Shown here: one piece after another, positions 1 to 8,848 of the stretch
Layout of the letters: each line of letters opens with the position of its first letter
How positions within the stretch are numbered: position 1 is the stretch's first letter
Translations under genes and position numbers: made by a program
Notes under the pieces: generated by a model
The model's input: only the letters and a program-made list of their open reading frames with translations
Databases searched by the model: none
What the model was told of the DNA's origin: nothing
Source: Paenibacillus monticola
GTDB lineage: Bacteria > Bacillota > Bacilli > Paenibacillales > Paenibacillaceae
NCBI RefSeq assembly: GCF_009664975.1
Contig: NZ_WJXB01000002.1
Span: forward strand, 124,001-188,000
Direction: 5' to 3'
Length of the DNA: 64,000 nt

Positions 1-300
1 ATCTACCCATACACTGTAGTTATAGTCTTGAAAAAACAAGTGAGGTTGTATTTTTACATATCTTGCCTTTCTTGTTGAATCAAGATTCTGACGCGGGAAG
101 GGTATTATCTTCCAAAAATTTGATTTTATATCCGGATTATCAGTGAAGCATACATAATCAAATTTATCGGATTTATACTGGGGTTCATATAGATTGTCAT
201 AATTAGCTGTGATAGCAGTATAAACGACAACTTTATTTTTATTAATTTGACCGACTGAAGTACCTACATTAGATTGATATAATATTTTGTTTTGCTCCAT
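1..300 (-). CDS. Glycosyltransferase, DUF616/TOD1-MUCI70-like (N-terminal part, cut by window edge)
   Basis: A minus-strand reading frame starts with ATG at 300 and stays open to the window edge, giving the first 100 residues. A GGAGG site lies 8 nt upstream of the ATG. The readable motifs VVYTAITANYDNLYEP, DYVCFTDNP and a run of the type ARYVKIQPHLFF..SVWVD near the edge are those of the DUF616 glycosyltransferase family. It precedes no other gene on its strand here, but sits beside a nucleotide-sugar dehydrogenase (downstream in coordinates) and a CgeB-like transferase, so a role in building or attaching a surface sugar is likely (inference). The donor and acceptor cannot be told from this fragment. 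Confidence 0.6.
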   Translation of the reverse strand, partial: MEQNKILYQSNVGTSVGQINKNKVVVYTAITANYDNLYEPQYKSDKFDYVCFTDNPDIKSNFWKIIPFPRQNLDSTRKARYVKIQPHLFFQDYNYSVWVD

Positions 301-404
301 TAGTAAATACCTCCAGTGTGTTTGCTAATCTAAAAGTGTACCACTTACACAGCGTCTGCTAACGCAAAAGTTCTGAGCCAGGTACCTGTTATGCTGAATG
401 AAGC

Positions 405-1745
405 TCAGCAACCTGGAGGAGAATCTCCGATCCTTACAATGTTAGGTTTATCTATATTTTTAAAGGCATTTCTTGTATCTATAATTAAGTTGGAATTTTC
501 CGAAATCTCTTGGTAGTTATAAACATTATGGTTTGTTAATAAGATAATACAATCAAAATTACGAAGATTTTGATGATCCAATTCAATGGAATGTACAATA
601 TTTCCTTCATTATCTGTAAACTGGGTTGCATAAGGATCATTGTATTCAACTAAAGCGCCCATTTCTTTTAATGTATGATAGATAGAAAGACTAGGAGATT
701 CCCGTAAATCATCAATATTCGGCTTATACGCCATGCCTAGTAATAATATTTTAGAGTTTCTGACAGATTTATTAACATTATTAAGTGCTATTTCAACCTT
801 ATTTAACACATACTCCGGCATATAATGATTTATTTCATGTGCTAATTCTATGAAACGGCTATAAAAGTTTAATTCTCTTGCTTTCCATGATAAGTACATA
901 GGGTCAAGAGGAATGCAGTGTCCTCCAACACCAGGGCCAGGAGAAAATGGCATAAAACCAAAGGGTTTTGTACTCGCCGCTTTAATTACTTCCCATATAT
1001 TTATTTCTAATTTTTCGCATAACATCGCCATTTCATTAATGAATGCAATATTCACACTGCGAAATGTATTTTCTAAAAGCTTACTCATTTCGGCTATCTT
1101 AGGGGAAGAAACAGTCACAAGTGATTGAATGGCATCCTTATATAACAAGGTTGCTATTTCAGTACATAATTTTGTTTTTCCTCCAATTACTTTTGGTATG
1201 TTTTTTGTATTATATTTTCCATTACCAGGATCTACTCTTTCTGGGGAAAAACAAAGAAAATAATCCTCGCCAGCTTTATATCCTTTTTGGGTCAATTCAT
1301 ATTCGATCAATTCCTCTGTTGTACCCGGATAAGTAGTACTTTCTAAAATAATGAGTAATTCTTTATGCATATATTGTTTTATTTCTTCAACTACTGATTT
1401 TATAAACGACATATCCGGGATGTTATCCTTTGTTAAAGGAGTAGGAACACAAATGTTAATAGAATCTAAAGATGAAATTACTGAAAAATCATTTGTAGGA
1501 ATAAATTTTTTACTGTTTATCACTTCGTGTAAATCTTCTTTATTTACTCCTGAAATATAGAAATCCATGTTCTTTAATCTACTGATTTTTTCTACATTAA
1601 TATCAATTCCATAAACTTGGTAACCTTTTTTTGATAATTCAATTGCCAAAGGCATCCCTACATAGCCAAGTCCAATTACGCCAACTTTAGCCTTTAGAGA
1701 AATTAATTTTTCTTTTAAATTAGAATATGGTGAGGTCTTCTCCAA
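405..1745 (-). CDS. UDP-N-acetyl-hexosamine 6-dehydrogenase (WecC/WbpA family)
   Basis: An NAD-dependent nucleotide-sugar dehydrogenase that oxidises C6 of a UDP-sugar to the uronic acid, supplying an activated acidic sugar for polysaccharide or protein glycosylation. The 446-residue product has the Rossmann motif GLGYVGMP (residues 25-32), the ESTTYPGTT segment, and the catalytic cysteine in GGHCIPLDP (Cys277), followed by a C-terminal UDP-binding domain with LGMAYKPNIDDLRESPS. Length is normal. The start is a TTG at 1745 with AAGGAAGG 8 nt upstream; no better ATG precedes the Rossmann fold. GGHC and overall pattern favour UDP-GlcNAc/ManNAc dehydrogenase over UDP-glucose dehydrogenase, but the substrate is not certain. 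Confidence 0.85.
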   Translation of the reverse strand: MEKTSPYSNLKEKLISLKAKVGVIGLGYVGMPLAIELSKKGYQVYGIDINVEKISRLKNMDFYISGVNKEDLHEVINSKKFIPTNDFSVISSLDSINICVPTPLTKDNIPDMSFIKSVVEEIKQYMHKELLIILESTTYPGTTEELIEYELTQKGYKAGEDYFLCFSPERVDPGNGKYNTKNIPKVIGGKTKLCTEIATLLYKDAIQSLVTVSSPKIAEMSKLLENTFRSVNIAFINEMAMLCEKLEINIWEVIKAASTKPFGFMPFSPGPGVGGHCIPLDPMYLSWKARELNFYSRFIELAHEINHYMPEYVLNKVEIALNNVNKSVRNSKILLLGMAYKPNIDDLRESPSLSIYHTLKEMGALVEYNDPYATQFTDNEGNIVHSIELDHQNLRNFDCIILLTNHNVYNYQEISENSNLIIDTRNAFKNIDKPNIVRIGDSPPGC

Positions 1746-1944
1746 TTCTAAAACCTTCCTTCTTTCTACATTTTTTTACTTATAATTACATTATTTTTCA
1801 GCTAAAATGGATGGAATGGACTTCGTGATATAACAGGCTTATTGTAACTAGCCATGATTATGGATACCCTTGTCAATCAATATCGCCCCCCTAGTGCTGT
1901 ATACTTTCATACTATGTATTGATAATCAAAACGTAATAGGATAT

Positions 1945-2130
1945 AAGACTAATTTAGCGTGTGAATTAGTCTCATCTAGTTCTCATCTTAGGACGCTAAA
2001 AAAATTAAACCTGGTTAAATACCGCAAAGAAGGAAAGCTGGCGTTTTACTCGCTGGTAGATGAACATGTGCGGCAGCTGATTCAGCTTGCTTCTACACAT
2101 AGTCAGGAGGTGGGGACAGTTGGAAAATAA
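1945..2130 (+). pseudogene. C-terminal remnant of an ArsR/SmtB-family metal-sensing repressor
   Basis: About 55 codons ending with TAA at 2130 read like the second half of an ArsR/CzrA repressor: a helix with SSSSHLRTLKKL, then the wing LVKYRKEGKLAFYSL and the terminal helix DEHVRQLIQLASTHSQE. The N-terminal helices and the first half of the recognition motif are missing; upstream codons in this frame do not resemble the family and no ribosome site is seen. Immediately downstream a second frame starts TTG at 2118 (LENNTQNEVEEGLMEVKV) and is lost in a G-run at 2176-2189, perhaps the stub of the repressor's former target gene. I call the block a decayed metal-response operon. Confidence 0.65.
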
Positions 2131-2226
2131 TACACAAAACGAAGTTGAAGAAGGACTGATGGAAGTCAAAGTTACGGGGGGAGGGGGGGATTTTGGGAAC
2201 TGGAAGAGCGAAAGCATCCGCCCGAA

Positions 2227-2320
2227 AGCTTTCCGAAGGAAAGCTCGCATCGGAGCATATGCTGTCTCCTGATTTTATCCGCTAGAAGCGGTATAAATCA
2301 GGAAATCCGGAGACAACAGC
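2227..2320. repeat. Two adjacent inverted repeats in a decayed intergenic block
   Basis: The first is a perfect 8-bp stem, AGCTTTCC / GGAAAGCT, with loop GAA (2227-2245). The second, 2261-2320, pairs CTGATTTTATCCGCT with AGCGGTATAAATCAG (13 of 15) and is extended outward by GCTGTCTC and GAGACAACAGC. No T-run follows on either strand, so neither is a convincing terminator. They lie between the ArsR remnant and the end of the CgeB-like gene. Confidence 0.6.
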
Positions 2321-2358
2321 GGCTGGATGTCCAAAACATTCGCCGTAGTTACGGCAAT

Positions 2359-3333
2359 TTAGGATTGAACCTTCATCAGCAAATGATCGATTCGATGTTG
2401 AAAGGTATGTGAAGTCACAACGCGTTTTCTTGCTTTTACAGCAATTTGTTTGCGTTCTTCGTCATGTGCAATATAATAATGAATCTTCTCAAGTAAATCA
2501 TTTTGATCTTCGAAAGAAACAATTTCCTTCCCTTCCTCAAAATGCTTTACCAACTCTTCTTTAAAATCAATAAGTTGAAATGCTTCGCAACTGGCAGCAT
2601 CAAAGGTACGGTTGTTGATACTTTTGGCAATAATGCCCATACGATTCTTATTGTATTTCTCATCAGAAGGGCGGTGGATATTTAGAACAATTTTTGAACC
2701 ATTATAATAATTCACAACTGTTTCAGGCTTTACCCAGGCATTCACTAAATTTAAATCTCGATTTAAATTTTTCATCCATTCATTATTATGCTTACCCCAC
2801 CCTCTCCCAACGATTTGAATTGAAAAGTCAGTTCTCTTTAACAAAAATTCAATAAGCTCAATTCGATTACTATAGGGTACTCCTACTAAACAAATATCAC
2901 TAGTATACTCTTCAGAGACTAGCTTGGAATGAAATATTTCCGGATCTGTTCCTAGCGGAAGATGATAAACATATGGATGCCCAAGTCTTTTATATTGTTC
3001 TAATGCAGCTTGATCGATGGTGAAAATGTAGTCAAAATATGTGCTAAGCGGAAGGGTCCAATCCATATAATAAGGATCTTCCGTCATCCAAATGGCTGAT
3101 TTTACTTTTGTTTGTTTTAAGAATTCTAGTATAGGTTTGGAGATTTTCAAACCGGCCATTGCTAAAATAAGATCTGGCTGCAAAGATTGTTTCATAAGTT
3201 TTAATGCATTTAAACCCTTATTTAATATGAAAGGTTCACAGTAGTGACCTGCATTCTGAAATGCTTCTACTACACTTTGTTCAAAAAAGTAATAAACTGC
3301 TCTAAAACCTGAAGTAATAAAAAGAATTTTCAT
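2359..3333 (-). CDS. CgeB-family glycosyltransferase (spore maturation protein-like)
   Basis: A 324-residue GT-B type glycosyltransferase. It starts MKILFITSGFRAVYYFFE, has the DUF3880-like N-terminal half with SAIWMTEDPYYMDW, and a C-terminal donor-binding half with SDICLVGVPYSNR, KIVLNIHR and RTFDAASCEAFQLIDF, the arrangement of CgeB and related Glyco_trans_1_2 proteins. In B. subtilis cgeB is a mother-cell gene needed for the outermost sugar layer of the spore (established). ATG at 3333 has GGGAGGAAG 3-10 nt upstream. It is divergent from the small beta-rich gene at 3442, which could be its substrate or share its location (inference only). Confidence 0.75.
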   Translation of the reverse strand: MKILFITSGFRAVYYFFEQSVVEAFQNAGHYCEPFILNKGLNALKLMKQSLQPDLILAMAGLKISKPILEFLKQTKVKSAIWMTEDPYYMDWTLPLSTYFDYIFTIDQAALEQYKRLGHPYVYHLPLGTDPEIFHSKLVSEEYTSDICLVGVPYSNRIELIEFLLKRTDFSIQIVGRGWGKHNNEWMKNLNRDLNLVNAWVKPETVVNYYNGSKIVLNIHRPSDEKYNKNRMGIIAKSINNRTFDAASCEAFQLIDFKEELVKHFEEGKEIVSFEDQNDLLEKIHYYIAHDEERKQIAVKARKRVVTSHTFQHRIDHLLMKVQS

Positions 3334-3405
3334 TTTCTTCCTCCCTTGTAAATTCGAGAATTTTTGTGTAATAGGACATTGTCACAAACATTAAATAAAA
3401 TAAGC

Positions 3406-3414
3406 CATATGATG
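3406..3414 (+). promoter_or_regulatory. Possible mother-cell sigma (SigE/SigK-like) -10 element
   Basis: CATATGATG at this position fits CATANNNT, the -10 core shared by SigE and SigK promoters, 28 nt before the ATG at 3442. The -35 is not clear. Similar elements precede the genes at 10112, 11028 and 28262. Confidence 0.35.
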
Positions 3415-3441
3415 AGTAATAAAATAAGTGGAGGTGAAAAT

Positions 3442-3879
3442 ATGGCACATGCCTTAGTTGAATTTGCTAGAAGCATCCAGACAAATTTAGACAATGGAGT
3501 TATTGTTCCAATAAATGCAACATCAACGTTGATCTTAGAATTTGGTATTAATGTTCCAACTGCAACCAACTTTGTAGAACTCATTACTACAGTAGGTTGG
3601 CAGGTGACAAACGTTTTTGCTACACCACCAGATCAACCAACACTCTTCCTTCAAATCCTCCTAGATGGAGTCGTTGTTGGTAGTACTGAGCAAGAGTCCA
3701 TTTCAAACGATGAAGATGAACCGCTTGTAATGACCACAACGTTCCAGACAATTCTTACGAATATTTCAGTAGGATTTCATACATTTCAAGTGTTTGCTTC
3801 AAATCCAGAGGATCTCCAGGGAGATATTACTATAACTGGTCCAGTCAATATTACTGCAAAAGTATACGCACCTGCATAA
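3442..3879 (+). CDS. Small beta-rich protein, candidate spore-surface protein
   Basis: A 145-residue protein beginning MAHALVEFARSIQ. The start is chosen at 3442 because GTGGAGGTG lies 5 nt before it; the open frame extends to 3364 without a ribosome site. The chain has alternating hydrophobic/polar strands with many Thr, Asn and Val, no cysteine, no signal peptide and no membrane segment (for example ATSTLILEFGINVP, TLFLQILLDGVVVGST, GFHTFQVFASNPED), which suggests a jelly-roll or TNF-like beta sandwich as in exosporium proteins. Its plan resembles the protein at 10603-11028. I do not recognise a named family; the spore location is inferred from its cgeB-like neighbour and promoter. Confidence 0.6.
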   Translation: MAHALVEFARSIQTNLDNGVIVPINATSTLILEFGINVPTATNFVELITTVGWQVTNVFATPPDQPTLFLQILLDGVVVGSTEQESISNDEDEPLVMTTTFQTILTNISVGFHTFQVFASNPEDLQGDITITGPVNITAKVYAPA

Positions 3880-3955
3880 ACTTATTAAGCTTCTTAGGCT
3901 GACTCTGTGTAGGTATGTAAATTTTCAGCAATGTACTTTTTTTATGAATCAAAGT

Positions 3956-4001
3956 AAAAACTCCTTTGTAGAAGTCATACCTTCTACTTTAGGAGTTTTT
4001 T
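3956..4001 (+). terminator. Rho-independent terminator
   Basis: Stem AAAACTCC..TAGAAG / CTTCTA..GGAGTTTT followed by a T-run, 77 nt after the stop of the 3442 gene. The A-run at the other end could let it serve the opposite gene as well. Confidence 0.8.
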
Positions 4002-4118
4002 GCAGATGAAAAGAAATGATTCAAAAAAAAGAACCTATAATATACTATTCACCTAAATAGCTACGAATGCTAAAACAGTTGAACATGAAACAGATTAGAT
4101 TATGTATTTGCAAAATAA

Positions 4119-4940
4119 TTAGGAATAGTATACTCTTTCCACTTTATACAAGGTATGCTCGATAGTTGGGCAGAGATCGGCATCTTCTTTGTGAAATTTA
4201 ACTCGAAAATATAAACTTTTCAAAAAGTTCTTTATATTATTTTTTTGCTTAAAGGCAGGGAGAAATTCTGTATTTTTCACCACATTACCAAAGCTTTGAA
4301 TCCATTGCTCTACATAGGTCTGACTAAGTATTTTTCTATTTAAAACACTAATTATGGAATTCACCATTCTCTCATCTTCCCCATCGGAGTAAATTCGATC
4401 TGTTGTGGTCATCTTTTCGTAAACCAAATCGAGGATGGTTAAGAGGTCATTTTTATCTAGTTCGGAACATTGAGCCAAATCGTCTATAGCATCTGCTGCA
4501 TGGGCTATGGCATGAGCCCAGCCTTTTTCTTCGTCATATCCACGGTAATCTCGCTCTTCTTGTATATTGTAAAATACTTTCTCTTTTATCTGCTGAATTT
4601 GCTCTCTTGAGAGAAATGGTGATTCTCTATGCCTCATGAGGAGGAGCGGTATAACTAGCATAGAGAAAGATCTAGTGAAGACGGAGTCTGTATTTGTTTC
4701 ACCAAGCTTAAAAAGCAAATGGTTGCTATCCAAAACCACTGGTAGAAGTAGTTCTAGTTCGTTTGGAGTTAGAGAATTACCAGGAATCCAATGTGATAAG
4801 GTCGTATAAATTAGCTCATCACGCAGCTCAGCATCCAAAGAACCGATGTTATTTATCATTTCTTGTATCAACTGGAATGGATCGGGAGGTGCTTGGTAGC
4901 CATTTTCTTTTATTAATATTAACTTTTCTTTTAAAATCAT
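4119..4940 (-). CDS. DUF2785 domain protein
   Basis: A 273-residue, mainly helical soluble protein. It carries the hallmarks of DUF2785: SVFTRSFSMLVIPLLLMRHR in the middle, then DYRGYDEEKGWAHAIAHAADAIDDLA (residues about 133-158), with regularly spaced His and Asp. The function of the family is not established; the conserved D-R-G and H-A-x-A-H-A pattern could form a metal or catalytic site (inference). ATG at 4940 has TAGGAG 7 nt upstream. It stands alone, with no cotranscribed neighbour. Confidence 0.75.
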   Translation of the reverse strand: MILKEKLILIKENGYQAPPDPFQLIQEMINNIGSLDAELRDELIYTTLSHWIPGNSLTPNELELLLPVVLDSNHLLFKLGETNTDSVFTRSFSMLVIPLLLMRHRESPFLSREQIQQIKEKVFYNIQEERDYRGYDEEKGWAHAIAHAADAIDDLAQCSELDKNDLLTILDLVYEKMTTTDRIYSDGEDERMVNSIISVLNRKILSQTYVEQWIQSFGNVVKNTEFLPAFKQKNNIKNFLKSLYFRVKFHKEDADLCPTIEHTLYKVERVYYS

Positions 4941-5189
4941 TTCACACGCTCCTACTAGAAATTTACCGAACTAACTTTTTTTAAGGGTTTCTACCCTTAC
5001 TATAAGGTACACACAGGATCAGATACAATTCCACAATAGAGCGACATCTTTCTAAAGTGAACTATACCCAGCCTGCCAACCTACTGTATGATTATAGGGA
5101 CATGGAAGTTGGGTATACAACTACGTAAGCTTTTATGTTAGTGAGTATCCATCTAATTTCTACAAAATAAATATTTCGGAGTGTGAAAA

Positions 5190-6329
5190 ATGTTTCACTC
5201 GTATCTCTTTCCAATTTCCTATGCCTTTTTAACTTTTCCGCTTGCAGCTTTGCTCTTCACATTGCCCTTTTTAATCGTGCAATACCGCAGACACGGCTAT
5301 ATCAACAAAGTTAGGGCGCTAATGTTGTATTTGCTGCTGCTCTATCTAATGAATGCTTTCTATCTGGTCATGCTGCCGCTTCCCGCTTCCCGGCATAATT
5401 CCCTACCCTCATTTAACGAGATCCAGCATATTCCGTTATATTTCATTCAGGATATAGTAAAGGACTCCAACTTTTCAATAGATCAACCGGCAACCTCTCT
5501 CTCTATATTAAGCGAACCTACCTTTCTCCAGGTAGTATTTAATATGGTGCTAATGCTGCCTTTCGGGATGTTCCTTAGCTACTATTTCCGTACACGCTGG
5601 GTAGTGTGTATTCTCTTGTCTTTTGGAATCTCCTTGTTTTTTGAGATCACGCAAATTACGGGCATTTACGGTTACTTTGATTATCCCTACCGCGTATTTG
5701 ATGTTGATGATCTAATCATAAATACCCTCGGTGGAATTATTGGGTTTCAAATCGCCAGTTGGATTTCCGGTTTACTTCCACGTATCGAGCACTTGGATTC
5801 AAAAGTAGATCTGTCTGCTAAAAGGATCACTTATACGAGAAGGGGAATTGCTTTTCTACTCGATAGCAGTATGTGGATAGCAGGGTTACTCCTGCTCTAT
5901 CCCCTGCACATTAGAGGGGCTTTCTGGATCGCAACTGGTATTTATTTCATGCTGATTCCATATCTGACCAACGGTCGGACGCTGGGCAAATGGATCGTGC
6001 GCATTCAACTAACAGGCAGCAGTCCAAGAATCTCATTAGGGAGTCTTATCGTGAGGTATGGTTTGCTGTATTGGGTGTTGTTCGGGCTGCATACACTTCT
6101 ATTTGAGCCGTTCGTAATAGACAATCTTTCTGCGGCATTAACCCTGATCCTGCAAATCCTGGTGCTGCTTATCGATTCTTTATTCTTAATCCATCTGATT
6201 TCACGAGTACTCACCAAAAACAATCAGCTGCTTTACGAACGCTTAAGCCGTACCTCACATGCCATTTCGTGGCCGGAGCAGCAACTTATCACAGATTCAG
6301 ATACATTAACTAAACCAATTGACGGGTAA
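5190..6329 (+). CDS. VanZ-RDD fusion membrane protein
   Basis: A 379-residue polytopic membrane protein made of two parts. Residues about 1-190 are a VanZ-like domain with four to five membrane segments and the typical FNMVLMLPFGMFL and ITQITG..DVDDLIINTLGGIIG motifs. Residues about 210-345 are an RDD domain: RRGIAFLLDSSMWIA (R and D conserved), then NGRTLGKWIVRIQLTG and a further two membrane segments. VanZ proteins are linked to teicoplanin resistance in enterococci but most family members have no known function; RDD proteins are often ion or solute transport related. ATG at 5190 has CGGAGTG upstream. Monocistronic. Confidence 0.8.
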   Translation: MFHSYLFPISYAFLTFPLAALLFTLPFLIVQYRRHGYINKVRALMLYLLLLYLMNAFYLVMLPLPASRHNSLPSFNEIQHIPLYFIQDIVKDSNFSIDQPATSLSILSEPTFLQVVFNMVLMLPFGMFLSYYFRTRWVVCILLSFGISLFFEITQITGIYGYFDYPYRVFDVDDLIINTLGGIIGFQIASWISGLLPRIEHLDSKVDLSAKRITYTRRGIAFLLDSSMWIAGLLLLYPLHIRGAFWIATGIYFMLIPYLTNGRTLGKWIVRIQLTGSSPRISLGSLIVRYGLLYWVLFGLHTLLFEPFVIDNLSAALTLILQILVLLIDSLFLIHLISRVLTKNNQLLYERLSRTSHAISWPEQQLITDSDTLTKPIDG

Positions 6330-6427
6330 GCGAGAATTTAATAACTTAAATTAATTTTTACATAGTGTACAAGGCATAAGTTGTTATAAAATGGATAATG
6401 TGAAATTCTTCATAAGGGGATGAGATT

Positions 6428-7873
6428 ATGACAACTGTAAGTGCTAATCTTCAATTACCAAGAAGCCAACCGGAAGAACAAGGTATTTCATCATCAGCAA
6501 TATCCAATTTTCTTAATTCGGTACAGAGCAATCATTTGGGGCTGCACAGCTTCATGCTCCTTCGGCATAGTCACGTTGTGGCTGAAGGCTGGTGGGCACC
6601 GTATAAGCCTGAACTGCCGCATATGCTATTTTCTCTTAGCAAAAGCTTCACCTCTACAGCGATCGGCCTCGCTGTTGCCGAACACCTCCTTTCGCTCGAC
6701 GATTTAGTGGTTTCTTTCTTTCCTGATGAAACTCCTGAAGAGATTTCCACTAACTTAGCCCAGATGAAGGTCCGGCATCTATTGATGATGGGCACAGGCC
6801 ATACAATAGATACGACAGATTCCTTACGTCAAAGTGAGGATGGAAATTGGGTTAAAGCATTTTTCGGGGTTCCCGTGGAACAGGAACCAGGAACTCATTT
6901 CCTTTATAACACCGGAGCCACCTATATGCTGTCAGCCATACTCCAAAAGTTCACTGGTCAGACGCTGCTGGATTATTTAGAGCCACGACTGTTTACTCCA
7001 CTGGGAATACAGAATGCAACTTGGGAATCCTGTCCGCGTGGAATCAACACTGGAGGATTCGGCCTAAGCATCACTACCGAGGACATCGCCAAATTCGGCC
7101 AGCTATATTTGCAAAAGGGTAGCTGGAACAACCAGCGGATCGTGTCCGAAGCTTGGATCGAAGAAGCCACTTCCAAACAAATCTCCAACGGAGATGGTGG
7201 CGATAATGATTGGGCGCAAGGCTATGGCTATCAGTTCTGGCAATGTCGTCACGGAGCTTACCGTGGTGATGGAGCCTTCGGACAGTTCTGTATCGTCCTG
7301 CCTGAGCAAGATGCCGTTATAGCTATCACAAGTGGCACAGGTGATATGGGGGCGATAATGAACGCTGTCTGGGAGCATCTGCTGCCTGCAATGCTGCAAG
7401 AGCCGATATTCCTACCAGACGACAAACGGGTCTCAGACCTAACTGCCCAATTAAGCGCTTTGTCAATCGATCCTCCCCAACAACAGCCGTCTTCACCGCT
7501 AGAGGAAGTCTTGGAAGGCAAACTGTACAAACTAGATGATAACGAACAGCAATGGAGCTCTTTCTCTATATCTTTCAGCGAACACGAATCCATTATTACT
7601 TTACACAATAAACTTGGTGAGCATATCATTCATGCGGGTCGTGGTACTTGGGTGGAGAGCTTTGCCAGTGTGCTTGACAGTACAGAGAATCGCATCATGT
7701 CCAGCTTTACATGGACAGCGGCGGATGTGCTCCAACTGACACTCCAATATATTGAGACCCCCTTCAACTTCATCGTCGATATCAAGATCGAGGAGAATAC
7801 GATTGTTCTTACGCAGCGAGTCAACGTTGCCTTCGGTCCGCTTGAAGCGGAAATGATAATGGGAAGAGCTTAA
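6428..7873 (+). CDS. Serine hydrolase, class C beta-lactamase/esterase fold
   Basis: A 481-residue cytoplasmic-looking serine hydrolase of the beta-lactamase-related (PF00144) superfamily; no signal peptide is visible. The nucleophile motif SxxK is present in LFSLSKSFTS (about residue 70), and the second motif lies in FLYNTGATYMLSA. A GGFGLSITTEDIAKFGQLYL block follows, as in esterase-type members. The last 130 residues form a separate beta-rich domain. Members hydrolyse esters, D-peptides or beta-lactams; which applies here cannot be told. ATG at 6428 has AAGGGGATGAGAT upstream. It ends at a strong bidirectional terminator shared with exoA. Confidence 0.8.
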   Translation: MTTVSANLQLPRSQPEEQGISSSAISNFLNSVQSNHLGLHSFMLLRHSHVVAEGWWAPYKPELPHMLFSLSKSFTSTAIGLAVAEHLLSLDDLVVSFFPDETPEEISTNLAQMKVRHLLMMGTGHTIDTTDSLRQSEDGNWVKAFFGVPVEQEPGTHFLYNTGATYMLSAILQKFTGQTLLDYLEPRLFTPLGIQNATWESCPRGINTGGFGLSITTEDIAKFGQLYLQKGSWNNQRIVSEAWIEEATSKQISNGDGGDNDWAQGYGYQFWQCRHGAYRGDGAFGQFCIVLPEQDAVIAITSGTGDMGAIMNAVWEHLLPAMLQEPIFLPDDKRVSDLTAQLSALSIDPPQQQPSSPLEEVLEGKLYKLDDNEQQWSSFSISFSEHESIITLHNKLGEHIIHAGRGTWVESFASVLDSTENRIMSSFTWTAADVLQLTLQYIETPFNFIVDIKIEENTIVLTQRVNVAFGPLEAEMIMGRA

Positions 7874-7901
7874 TCACCCACTCAACCTCGCAACAGACAA
7901 A

Positions 7902-7938
7902 AAAGGCCGAAACCCTTTTCCCAAGGTTTCGGCCTTTA
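7902..7938. terminator. Bidirectional terminator between serine hydrolase and exoA
   Basis: Stem AAAGGCCGAAACC / GGTTTCGGCCTTT with an A-run and T-run on the two flanks, placed between convergent genes. Confidence 0.9.
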
Positions 7939-7956
7939 CTATACAGAAGCGTAGAA

Positions 7957-8715
7957 TTAGATACTTAAGGTTAACACTATCGGGCAATGGTCACTCCCCA
8001 TAATGTTGCAATCGATCGTTGCGTCCGTCAATGAAGTTGCAAGCCTTGTTGATGCTAGAAAGTAATCAATCCGCCAACCCACGTTCCGTTCTCTGACCTT
8101 TAGCATATAGGACCACCAGGTGTAGGCACCCTCTAGTTCCGGGTTAAAGTGTCTGAAGGTATCGATGAACCCAGCATCCAGCAATGTGGTCATTTTACCT
8201 CTTTCTTCATCTGTAAATCCAGAGTTCCCCCGGTTAGGCTTGGGATGCTTCAAGTCGATTTCTGCATGAGCCACATTCAAGTCTCCGCATACGACAACCG
8301 GCTTAAGCTTATCCAACTCCAATAAATAGGTCCGGAACCGGTCCTCCCAGTCCATTCTGTACTCCAGTCTCGACAGATCGCGTTTGGCATTAGGGGTATA
8401 CACATTCACTAAATAGAAGTTATCGAATTCCAATGTGATAATTCTACCTTCAGCTTCTGCATCCTCTTCCAAGCCATATCTTACGGAAAGCGGTTTGATT
8501 TTGGTGAAAACAGCGGTTCCCGAATACCCCTTTTTCAGCGCATAATTCCAATATTGATGATAGTCGGCTGCCTGCTCCAGATTAATCTGGCCTTCCTGAA
8601 GCTTTGTCTCCTGCACACAAAATATATCGGCATCGCTTTCCTTGAAATAATCATTAAATCCTTTAACTACACAGGCCCTAAGACCATTTACATTCCAAGA
8701 TATCAATTTCATCAT
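7957..8715 (-). CDS. exoA: Exodeoxyribonuclease III (AP endonuclease)
   Basis: A DNA repair nuclease that cuts 5' of abasic sites and removes 3'-blocking groups. The 252-residue protein has the full ExoIII/APE1 set: WNVNGLR (Asn8 to Arg13), QETK (Glu36), GDLNVAH (Asp145, Asn147), WRIDYFLAS, and the catalytic GSDHCP (His243). Two ATG codons are adjacent (8715 and 8712); AAGGAG lies 6 and 9 nt upstream. Monocistronic, closed by the terminator at 7902. Confidence 0.95.
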   Translation of the reverse strand: MMKLISWNVNGLRACVVKGFNDYFKESDADIFCVQETKLQEGQINLEQAADYHQYWNYALKKGYSGTAVFTKIKPLSVRYGLEEDAEAEGRIITLEFDNFYLVNVYTPNAKRDLSRLEYRMDWEDRFRTYLLELDKLKPVVVCGDLNVAHAEIDLKHPKPNRGNSGFTDEERGKMTTLLDAGFIDTFRHFNPELEGAYTWWSYMLKVRERNVGWRIDYFLASTRLATSLTDATIDCNIMGSDHCPIVLTLSI

Positions 8716-8848
8716 TCTTATCTCCTTGCTGTTTACTAAGATTTATCCCATTTTAGCATAATATCAACAGATTGGTTGACCTATCCATGATACAATATCA
8801 GAATTGGCTCAAATAATCCTATGAAAATACGTGAGGTATAACACGCTT

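Noticed and set aside
301-404. CCAGGT / ACCTGG repeat as a terminator of the dehydrogenase gene
   Set aside because: Stem of six, distant arms, no T-run, and one arm lies in the gene's last codons.
913-1560. Three plus-strand open frames inside the nucleotide-sugar dehydrogenase
   Set aside because: No ribosome sites, low-complexity products, and a clear Cys277 dehydrogenase occupies the other strand.
4941-5189. TATACCCA / TGGGTATA inverted repeat as an operator
   Set aside because: Forty-nucleotide separation and no supporting promoter; probably chance.
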